Source: Candidatus Omnitrophota bacterium (GTDB taxonomy: Bacteria; Omnitrophota; Gorgyraeia; 2-02-FULL-51-18; JAGOUK01). Taken from it: a DNA stretch of 7,168 nt. How positions within the stretch are numbered: position 1 is the first letter of the stretch; every line of letters begins with the position of its first letter. The position numbers and the translations under genes were made by a program. Shown piece by piece: positions 1 through 5,255 of this stretch. Location: NCBI GenBank assembly GCA_020058965.1, contig JAGVCY010000112.1, forward strand, positions 1 through 7,168, written 5' to 3'. The notes below the pieces were generated by a model. It worked only from the letters and a program-made list of their open reading frames with translations. It had not been told where the DNA came from and searched no databases.

Positions 1-57
1 CCGCCGCACCGCAAAAAACTCGAGTCGTACCTGAACCGTCTCACGGAAACGTCCTAG
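1..57 (+). CDS. C-terminal end of an upstream gene (partial)
   Basis: Frame 1 is open from the window edge and ends in TAG at 55-57. It encodes 18 residues, PPHRKKLESYLNRLTETS, a basic, helix-prone tail. The stop lies 7 nt before the ATG of the patatin-domain gene, a spacing that suggests co-transcription. The fragment is too short to assign a family. That it is coding is inferred from the tight spacing and the gene-dense surroundings, so confidence is modest. Confidence 0.5.
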   Translation, partial: PPHRKKLESYLNRLTETS

Positions 58-64
58 CGGCCGC

Positions 65-2179
65 ATGGCACTTTTCCGCCGCCGGCCCACCCGGCAGAAC
101 CCCGACCCTCCCGCCGAAACCCATCAAAAAATCGACCGGCTTCACTTTTTGCGCCGATGCTCTCTGTTCGCGGCTCTTTCCGAATGGGAGCTGCAATCCA
201 TTGCCAAGCTTACTCGCTTGGTGGAGGTGAAGCGCGAAGAGATCGTTTCGCGCGCCGGCGAACCGGCCAGCGCGTTTCATATCGTTCTTTCGGGTAAATT
301 TGAAGTATTCACCGGTGAGGGCTCGCGCCGTCAAGTTCTGGCTTATTTGAAGCAGGGTTCCTATTTTGGCGAAATGTCGCTTATTGCCGACCAGCCCCAC
401 TCCGCGACCGTGGCCGCGCGGTCCGACAGTCTGGTGCTCGAAATATCCAAAGAGAACTTCAAACATATTGTCCAAAACAATGCGGCGGTATCGCTCGAAA
501 TAAGCCGCGCGCTTTCGCGCCGTCTCAAAGAAGAAAACGAACGATCGGTGGGGGGCGGCCGAACCCTGCTCCGGACGGACATCATCGGAGTTCAGAGCAC
601 TCACCACGACCCCGAGCAGACATCCTTCAGCGTGAATCTGGCAGTTTCGCTGCACCGAGAAACCGGTCAAAGCATCTGCCTGGTGGACATGAGCCCGACC
701 GGACGGGCAATTTCGGACCGGCTCAACATCACGCCCCAGCTCCCGCGGCAGTATTTTACGGAACTTGGCGAAGATCTTGAACGCACTTTGAAGGATCACC
801 TGGTGGTCCATGAAACGGGTGTCAAAATTCTTAACCTGGCCTCGCGCGAACCCGACACCTACCATCCCGAATTTGTGACCCATTTAATGAATCGCCTGGC
901 GGTGGATTTTAGGTTTGTCGTGGTTGATTTTCCCGAAGTTATTGATGATGCGGTGCTCAAGATCATGACTCATTGCGAACACTTGTTCATCATCACGAGC
1001 AATCAGATGCATGCCGCCACGGAAGTACGCGAAATTTTGGCCGAATTGGATAAAACCCCCGCCGCATCGGAAGGTAAGATCAAAGTGGTGGTGAGCGAAC
1101 AGGCGATGGGGTTTGCACTCACGCCGGATCTCCGGCGGGAACTTTTTGAGGACAAGGAGTGCTTCATGCTCCCGAAATCCGGCTACACCAGTGAGGAGCT
1201 GCGGGACAAGATCATCGTGGTTTCGGATCCGGAATCCGACTATGCCCGCCGCGTGCGGCATCTGGCACGGAAAGTTTCAAATAATCTGGTCGGACTTGCG
1301 CTTGGCAGCGGTGCCGCGCTCGGATTTTCACATATCGGTGTGCTCAAAGTCCTGGAGCGTGAAAAAATTCCGATCGATATGATCGCCGGCTCCAGCATGG
1401 GGGCCTTGGTGGCGTCTTTTTATGCGATAGGAAAATCGTCCGAGGAGATGGAAGCCATCGCGGCTGCGATGTCACCGGCTAAACTGGCGGCTTTGGCGGA
1501 CATTTCAATTTTTCCGATCAAAGGTCTGATCAAGGGACATCGACTTGCTCGTTATCTGAGCCGCGAACTCGGCCATGCAACCTTTGAACAAACGCGGACG
1601 CCGCTTATTATCGTCGGAGCCAACATTCACGACCGTCGGATCCGGAGCATTAACTCCGGGCCCATCATTGAGGCGTTGATGGCGTCGATCGCGATTCCGG
1701 GGATCATCAGACCGGTGAAGATCGACGGCGAAACATTGATCGACGGCGGTATCTTGGATCCGCTGCCGGTGCGGCCGCTTCAGGAAGCCGGGGTGGACAA
1801 GATCATCGCGGTGGATGTGCTGCCGACACCCGAGGACATCCGTGAGCGCCGGCGGTTTTTACAGCTCTTAGGTCAGACGCGGGACTCGATGGTGGCCAAG
1901 AAAAACATTTTGACGCGCAGCGCGTATTGGGCAAAGAAAAAATTTGTCGGGGCATTTGACTCATTTTTTGTCGATATCGTTGTGAATTCGATGCAGGCCA
2001 TGGAGCACGAAATTGCGAACGCGACCGCGTCGGACGCCGATGTGCTGATCCGGCCGAGCGTCCCTCAGATCCATTGGGCGGAATTTCATCGCTCCAAAGA
2101 GCTCATCATCAAGGGCGAAGAGGCCGCGCAGGCGATGATCCCCGAATTACGCGCGCTCGTGAAGCAGCAGAATCTTTAA
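65..2179 (+). CDS. Cyclic-nucleotide-binding-like / degenerate ParA-CpaE-like / patatin phospholipase fusion protein
   Basis: This 704-residue protein has three recognisable parts. Residues about 30-155 resemble a cNMP-binding (CRP-type) domain: LFAALSEWELQSIA, GEPASAFHIVLSGKFEVF, and the phosphate-cassette-like FGEMSLI...PHSATV, where the usual Arg is His112. Residues about 170-400 follow a MinD/ParA/CpaE fold (VNLAVSL, then CLVDMSP, then FRFVVVDFPEVIDDAVL and LFIITSNQ), but the Walker A site reads STHHDPEQTS with no P-loop lysine. Residues about 408-580 are a patatin/NTE-type lipase: glycine-rich oxyanion loop GSGAALG (414-420), nucleophile elbow GSSMG with Ser444, and DGG with catalytic Asp560. 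A helical C-terminal tail follows. The family hydrolyses phospholipid or lysophospholipid acyl esters; regulation by the sensor domain is inferred. No signal peptide or membrane segment is evident, so it is probably cytoplasmic or membrane-peripheral. ATG 65 is the first start after the upstream stop, but no clear ribosome site precedes it. The lipase call is firm; the ligand is unknown. Confidence 0.93.
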   Translation: MALFRRRPTRQNPDPPAETHQKIDRLHFLRRCSLFAALSEWELQSIAKLTRLVEVKREEIVSRAGEPASAFHIVLSGKFEVFTGEGSRRQVLAYLKQGSYFGEMSLIADQPHSATVAARSDSLVLEISKENFKHIVQNNAAVSLEISRALSRRLKEENERSVGGGRTLLRTDIIGVQSTHHDPEQTSFSVNLAVSLHRETGQSICLVDMSPTGRAISDRLNITPQLPRQYFTELGEDLERTLKDHLVVHETGVKILNLASREPDTYHPEFVTHLMNRLAVDFRFVVVDFPEVIDDAVLKIMTHCEHLFIITSNQMHAATEVREILAELDKTPAASEGKIKVVVSEQAMGFALTPDLRRELFEDKECFMLPKSGYTSEELRDKIIVVSDPESDYARRVRHLARKVSNNLVGLALGSGAALGFSHIGVLKVLEREKIPIDMIAGSSMGALVASFYAIGKSSEEMEAIAAAMSPAKLAALADISIFPIKGLIKGHRLARYLSRELGHATFEQTRTPLIIVGANIHDRRIRSINSGPIIEALMASIAIPGIIRPVKIDGETLIDGGILDPLPVRPLQEAGVDKIIAVDVLPTPEDIRERRRFLQLLGQTRDSMVAKKNILTRSAYWAKKKFVGAFDSFFVDIVVNSMQAMEHEIANATASDADVLIRPSVPQIHWAEFHRSKELIIKGEEAAQAMIPELRALVKQQNL

Positions 2180-2197
2180 TCAACCGACCATTTAAAC

Positions 2198-2203
2198 GGA
2201 GGG
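2198..2203 (+). promoter_or_regulatory. Ribosome binding site of slyD
   Basis: GGAGGG lies 9 nt before ATG 2213. It decides for this start over the out-of-frame ATG at 2205. It is the strongest Shine-Dalgarno sequence in the window. Confidence 0.75.
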
Positions 2204-2212
2204 TATGGGATC

Positions 2213-2719
2213 ATGGGTGCGCAGGTAACCGCTTTTCATTACACGCTGAAAGATAAAGAAGGTCGCACGCTCGATTCGTCCACGGGACAGGAACCGCTGG
2301 CATTTATTCATGGAGCGGGGCAGATCATACCGGGCTTGGAAAAGCGGATGGCCGGCCTGAAGACGGGAGATTCAAGATCATTTGTGATTCCGGCAGTTGA
2401 GGGCTACGGCGAACGCAACGAAGAATGGAAGATCTCGGCCAAGCGAAGTGATCTGCCGGGGAAGGCGAAGGTGGGGGATCGGTTTAAGGGCGGCGATGAG
2501 GACGATGCGCCGGTATTTGCGGTCATATCCATTGAGGGAGACGATGTCGTTCTGGACGCAAATCATCCGCTGGCCGGAATGGAGCTTCACTTTGATATTC
2601 AGATCACCGAAATGCGGGCCGCGACCGCGGAAGAAATCGAGCACGGCCATGTACACGACGGAAAATCGGATCACCACGGGCATTCGCATGAGGGGCATCA
2701 CCACGGACATTCTCACTAG
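2213..2719 (+). CDS. slyD: SlyD-type FKBP peptidyl-prolyl cis-trans isomerase with His-rich metal-binding tail
   Basis: The 168-residue protein catalyses cis-trans isomerisation of prolyl bonds and acts as a cytosolic folding chaperone; members of this family also bind nickel and other metals. The FKBP domain is split in the SlyD manner. Residues 1-65 carry the first half (FHYTLKDKEGRTLDSS, GAGQIIPGLEKRMAGLKTGD, then AVEGYGER). Residues about 66-119 form the insert-in-flap chaperone domain. HPLAGMELHFDIQITEMR (118-135) closes the fold. The tail, residues 144-168, has 12 histidines in 25 positions (HGHVHDG, DHHGHSHEGHHHGHSH), the expected Ni/Zn-binding region, though without the cysteines of E. 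coli SlyD. It starts 33 nt after the patatin gene and its end overlaps the next gene. No hydrogenase or urease genes are in view to suggest a specific nickel client. Confidence 0.95.
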   Translation: MGAQVTAFHYTLKDKEGRTLDSSTGQEPLAFIHGAGQIIPGLEKRMAGLKTGDSRSFVIPAVEGYGERNEEWKISAKRSDLPGKAKVGDRFKGGDEDDAPVFAVISIEGDDVVLDANHPLAGMELHFDIQITEMRAATAEEIEHGHVHDGKSDHHGHSHEGHHHGHSH

Positions 2720-3251
2720 CAGTCTGCGTAAAGGGGTTTTTCAGCGGATTCCGGTGATTGCGGCAGCCGTATTTTTTTTAGCGGGCGGATGCCCCGCATC
2801 GGCCGCACCCGGCGAAGCGGCAGAATCACCATCGAAGGATTATTGGACGGCTTCTTCCCGCGCATTCAAAGCCCAGCTCCACGCGCTGGCGGCTCAAGCC
2901 CTGATGCTGCAGCTCAAATCCCCGCCACCCGCCCACGCCATGCCATTGGCCGATCGGCGCATGCTTCAGGACGCCAAGGCGCGCCTCTCCGACTCGCTGC
3001 GTTCGATCAATGCGCTTTTGTCGATGCTCGAAATAGCCGACCATTCGGATCGGGGAGACCGCGTCCGGCAGATACTGGCGCTCTGGCTTCAGAGCAGCCG
3101 GATCAGCTTGCAAGATAATTTAAAAAATGCCGGAAAAATGACCACCTCATCCTCTGTTAATTCGGACGCGGCGGCATTTATCGAAGAGCTCAAAATAATC
3201 TGGCAGCGCCTGGACAATGCTTACAGCCTACTTGAAGCACAGGTGGGGTGA
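2688..3251 (+). CDS. Hypothetical exported (possibly lipoprotein) alpha-helical protein
   Basis: From ATG 2688 this encodes 187 residues of no family I recognise. The N-terminus reads as an export signal: basic LRKGVFQR (13-20), hydrophobic IPVIAAAVFFLAGG (21-34), then Cys35 in a loose lipobox (LAGGC) and an alternative signal peptidase I site after ASA (37-39). The mature part is rich in Ala, Leu, Ser, Arg and Gln and looks helical, with helices around 53-78, 88-117, 123-147 and 160-185; a coiled-coil or helical bundle is plausible. The start is uncertain. ATG 2688 overlaps slyD by 32 nt and lacks a clear ribosome site. GTG 2754 is in frame but would delete the basic n-region. The TGA stop overlaps the GTG of the next gene (GTGA), which supports the 3' end as real and suggests translational coupling. 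The envelope location is inference from the signal only. Confidence 0.72.
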   Translation: MRGITTDILTSSLRKGVFQRIPVIAAAVFFLAGGCPASAAPGEAAESPSKDYWTASSRAFKAQLHALAAQALMLQLKSPPPAHAMPLADRRMLQDAKARLSDSLRSINALLSMLEIADHSDRGDRVRQILALWLQSSRISLQDNLKNAGKMTTSSSVNSDAAAFIEELKIIWQRLDNAYSLLEAQVG

Positions 3252-4180
3252 GCGGGGTGGGGGAGCGCTTTAAGATCGGGATGGATCTGGGCGGAACCAA
3301 ACTCGAGGGAGTTGTTTTAGATCCGGACGGCAAAGAAATATTTAGAAAACGAGTGAACACCGAAATCCATCTGGGATACAAGGCGCTTCTTGAAAGAATC
3401 CGGGGCCTGCATGAAGAGCTCGCTCGTGTCATAGCATCAACTCCCCACGCCATAGAGTCAGCCCCGGGGTTCACGCACACGCTTGGCATCGGAACGCCGG
3501 GAGCCATCTCGGCCCGAACCGGTCTTCTCAAAAATTCCAATTCTACCTGCCTCAACGGCCAGCCCCTACACAGCGACTTGCAAAAAATATTAGGCCGTCC
3601 GCTCGCGGTTGAGAACGATGCGAATTGTTTTGCGATGGCGGAAGGCCTGATGGGGGCGGGACGGGATCGGCGGGTGGTGTTTGGCGTGATCATGGGAACC
3701 GGCTGCGGGGGCGGCATTATGATCGATGGCCGCGTCCGCACGGGGCTTCAACGGATCGGCGGGGAATGGGGGCATATGTCGATCGATCCTCATGGGCCGG
3801 TTTGTTATTGTGGATCCCGCGGATGTGTCGAAACCTTTGTCAGCGGCGGCGGCCTTCAAAATCGGTATTTTGAAAAACACGGGATCCGGAAGGCGTTCCC
3901 TCAAATTGTCGCCGAATACCGCTCGGGCGATTCGTCGGCGGCCGCGTTTATGAGCGAATTTTTTGACCGTTTTGGCCGGGCGATCGCCAACCTCATTGCT
4001 ATTCTGGACCCGGATGTGATCGTGCTTGGCGGCGGGCTTTCAGAAATCAATGAACTTTACACGGAAGGAGTTGAGGCGGTTAAAAAGTATATTTTTAGCG
4101 ACTCACTCGAAACGCCAATTTTAAAAAATAAACTCGGAGACTCCGCCGGCGTGTTCGGCGCCGCACTGATCGGAATTTAG
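3248..4180 (+). CDS. ROK-family sugar kinase, manno(fructo)kinase (Mak)-like
   Basis: The 310-residue protein should phosphorylate a hexose with ATP in the cytosol. The ROK pattern is complete: phosphate loop GMDLGGTKLEG (11-21), sugar-binding NSTCLNGQPL (98-107), catalytic Asp124 in ENDANC, adenosine-side GTGCGGG (150-156), GEWGHM with His176, and zinc ligands Cys186, Cys188 and Cys193 in CYCGSRGC, then DPDVIVLGGGLS (254-265). NSTCLNGQPL and the following segments match what I recall of E. coli Mak (fructokinase) better than NagK or glucokinase, so fructose or mannose is the likeliest substrate; this is from memory, not alignment. There is no helix-turn-helix, so it is a kinase rather than a ROK repressor. 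The first start is GTG 3248, in a GTGA overlap with the preceding stop. GTG 3257 is an alternative with better spacing (8 nt) from GGTGGGG and would give 307 residues. No transporter or sugar pathway gene adjoins it. Confidence 0.93.
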   Translation: MSGVGERFKIGMDLGGTKLEGVVLDPDGKEIFRKRVNTEIHLGYKALLERIRGLHEELARVIASTPHAIESAPGFTHTLGIGTPGAISARTGLLKNSNSTCLNGQPLHSDLQKILGRPLAVENDANCFAMAEGLMGAGRDRRVVFGVIMGTGCGGGIMIDGRVRTGLQRIGGEWGHMSIDPHGPVCYCGSRGCVETFVSGGGLQNRYFEKHGIRKAFPQIVAEYRSGDSSAAAFMSEFFDRFGRAIANLIAILDPDVIVLGGGLSEINELYTEGVEAVKKYIFSDSLETPILKNKLGDSAGVFGAALIGI

Positions 4181-4285
4181 CAGTCTGCTGAAAACGCATC
4201 ATCTGCGTCGTTGCTCGATCGCTCGCGTGGGATTACCACGCGTCGCTCCTCGCGCCTCGCACCTGATGCGTTTTGAGCAGACTGC
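4180..4285. repeat. MITE/REP-like palindromic element with 22-bp terminal inverted repeats
   Basis: The left end (4180-4201) and the reverse complement of the right end (4264-4285) agree at 21 of 22 bases (GCAGTCTGCT, then G or C, then AAAACGCATCA). Inside, CGCGTGG (4224-4230) and CCACGCG (4236-4242) form a perfect 7-bp stem with loop GATTA, and the arms between pair imperfectly, so the 106 bases could fold into one long hairpin. The arms contain repeated GCTCG/CTCGC units. There is no ORF worth calling and no T-run. The element sits between convergent genes, and its first base is the last base of the ROK kinase stop codon. Dispersed palindromic elements of this style are known from many bacterial genomes. 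Mobility and copy number cannot be judged from one copy. Confidence 0.75.
4224..4242. terminator. Inner hairpin, possible bidirectional transcription end
   Basis: This is a perfect 7-bp GC-rich stem (CGCGTGG / CCACGCG) with a 5-nt loop between two convergent genes. No U-tract follows on either strand, so it is not a canonical intrinsic terminator. A role in ending transcription or protecting 3' ends is suggested only by position and by the longer hairpin it belongs to. Confidence 0.3.
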
Positions 4286-4307
4286 GTGATAGGCTTTCAG
4301 GAGGCTG

Positions 4308-4766
4308 TTAGACTTGGAAGAGGCGGGGTGGCACTGAGGAGGCTTGGTTGCGGCGGACTTGGCGGGCGGGTTCTTCGTCGCAAACATAACCAAAAAATGC
4401 CGAATCCGAAGCGACCTTTTTGGAATCAAGAATGATTTGGTCCCATTTTGAAATCTCAAGTACGCGGCGAACGGAGAGGGGCGGATCGTAGACCGCGAGT
4501 TCAAATCCCGCTTTTTTAAGCTGTATCGCGTATTTGAGAATGGCGGTTAATCCCATGCTGGAAAGGTAGTCGACCCGGCCCAGATCCATCAGCAGATGTT
4601 CGGGCATCGGCTCAAACAGCGACTTTAACCGTATTTCAAAATCTTGTGCGGTGTTCGAGTCGAGGGGGCCCTGAATTCGCACGACAACGGTGTTGCGGTC
4701 CACACCGAGCCAGGAAACACGAAGGTCAGTCGGTCCGGGAATTTCTCTAAATTGGAATCGTTCCAT
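4308..4766 (-). CDS. STAS-domain protein, anti-sigma-factor-antagonist type
   Basis: This 152-residue protein has a single STAS domain at about residues 14-117: VVVRIQGPLDSNTAQDFEIRL, HLLMDLGRVDYLSSMGLTAIL, KAGFELAVYDPPLSVRRVLEI. In SpoIIAA/RsbV relatives the serine before this Gly-Leu is phosphorylated by a partner anti-sigma kinase. By alignment from memory the candidate here is Ser70 (or Ser69) in DYLSSMG, with Met next where Ser or Thr is usual. The likely role is a partner-switching signalling protein in the cytosol, but no kinase, phosphatase or sigma factor gene is adjacent, so the partner is unknown. Residues 118-152 extend past the usual domain end and look disordered and basic. ATG at 4766-4764 lacks a Shine-Dalgarno sequence; a -10-like box ends 7 nt upstream. 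It converges on the ROK kinase gene and diverges from the HIT gene. An alternative is a single-domain STAS protein of an envelope lipid-transport system (MlaB-like), for which no neighbours are seen. Confidence 0.87.
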   Translation of the reverse strand: MERFQFREIPGPTDLRVSWLGVDRNTVVVRIQGPLDSNTAQDFEIRLKSLFEPMPEHLLMDLGRVDYLSSMGLTAILKYAIQLKKAGFELAVYDPPLSVRRVLEISKWDQIILDSKKVASDSAFFGYVCDEEPARQVRRNQASSVPPRLFQV

Positions 4767-4773
4767 GTGCGCC

Positions 4774-4783
4774 AGTATATCAC
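4774..4783 (-). promoter_or_regulatory. Putative extended -10 promoter box of the STAS gene (leaderless type)
   Basis: On the minus strand this reads GTGATATACT: TG, one base, then TATACT, an extended -10 pattern. Seven bases (4767-4773) separate it from ATG 4766, so transcription from it would begin at or next to the start codon. No good -35 is visible. The identical 10-mer precedes typA at nearly the same distance. Confidence 0.4.
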
Positions 4784-4787
4784 GGAG
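4784..4787 (+). promoter_or_regulatory. Ribosome binding site of the HIT gene
   Basis: GGAG lies 5 nt before ATG 4793. The spacing is short but usable, and it supports this start. The site falls inside the 26-bp gap between the divergent start codons. Confidence 0.5.
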
Positions 4788-4792
4788 TATTT

Positions 4793-5191
4793 ATGGAATC
4801 AGTCTTTACAAAAATGTTAAACGGTCTCGAGCCGTGCGTGTGGGTGGGTCAGGACCAGGAGCACGCAGCCATCCTGGAGGCGCGCCCGCTTTTGCCGGGA
4901 CACACCATTGTTTTTCCAAAAATTGCACCCGATGCGCTCTTTGATATGGATCCTGCCGCTTTGGCGGGTTTGATGAAATATTGTCAAGCCGTCGCCAGGG
5001 CCCTTAAAGCGGAGATTGCCTGCGAAAAAATCGGTGTTTTGGTTTATGGTATCCAAACCCGCCATGCCCATGTCCACCTGATCCCGCTTCAGGGCGATGC
5101 CGGCGAAATCAATCTCGACAAAATACGCCCCGCCGTGAGCACCGTCGACCTTGAGTCGATGGCCGCCCGTCTTCGCCCGCTGATCAAATAG
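4793..5191 (+). CDS. HIT (histidine triad) family nucleotide hydrolase/transferase-like protein
   Basis: The 132-residue protein carries the histidine triad HAHVHLIPL at residues 91-99 (His91, His93, His95), with Gln88 just before it as in the family. The middle histidine is the expected nucleophile attacking the alpha-phosphate of nucleotide substrates. The N-terminal half has the other family landmark, EARPLLPGHTIVFPK (29-43), where Glu29 replaces the common Asp of the ribose-binding turn. The family includes Hint-type AMP-amidase/AMP-lysine hydrolases and Fhit-type dinucleotide hydrolases; the sequence does not decide between them. The length fits a single-domain HIT protein. It starts 26 bp from the divergent STAS gene, and typA follows 64 nt after its stop. 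Its promoter, if it lies upstream, must overlap the STAS coding sequence; a weak TTGGAA (4752-4757), 18 nt, TATATC (4776-4781) pair is visible. Confidence 0.9.
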   Translation: MESVFTKMLNGLEPCVWVGQDQEHAAILEARPLLPGHTIVFPKIAPDALFDMDPAALAGLMKYCQAVARALKAEIACEKIGVLVYGIQTRHAHVHLIPLQGDAGEINLDKIRPAVSTVDLESMAARLRPLIK

Positions 5192-5237
5192 CTCTAAAAA
5201 TAATTCTGAAAACTAAACCGTTGCAAAAGTTGACTCT

Positions 5238-5247
5238 GTGATATACT
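5238..5247 (+). promoter_or_regulatory. Putative extended -10 promoter box of typA (leaderless type)
   Basis: GTGATATACT includes an extended -10 (TG, one base, TATACT at 5242-5247). TTGCAA at 5221-5226 could be a -35 with a short 15-nt spacer. The box ends 8 nt before ATG 5256, and no Shine-Dalgarno sequence lies between, so an mRNA from this site would have almost no leader. The surrounding 5192-5250 stretch is AT-rich compared with the genes. Confidence 0.45.
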
Positions 5248-5255
5248 ACGCGGCC

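Noticed and set aside
41..1261. Long minus-strand open frames opposite the patatin gene
   Set aside because: The plus strand has continuous domain matches with catalytic motifs; the antisense products show no recognisable motif and arise from GC-biased codons.
2397..2687. Upstream extension of the exported-protein frame through slyD
   Set aside because: This stretch is the shadow of slyD, which has a strong family match in its own frame; the extension has Arg-rich shadow composition.
3248..4180. ROK transcriptional repressor (NagC/Mlc type)
   Set aside because: There is no N-terminal helix-turn-helix; the protein begins directly at the phosphate loop and has the full kinase motif set.
5230..5247. 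TTGACT (5230-5235) as -35 for the TATACT box
   Set aside because: The spacer would be only 6 nt, far from the usual 16-18.
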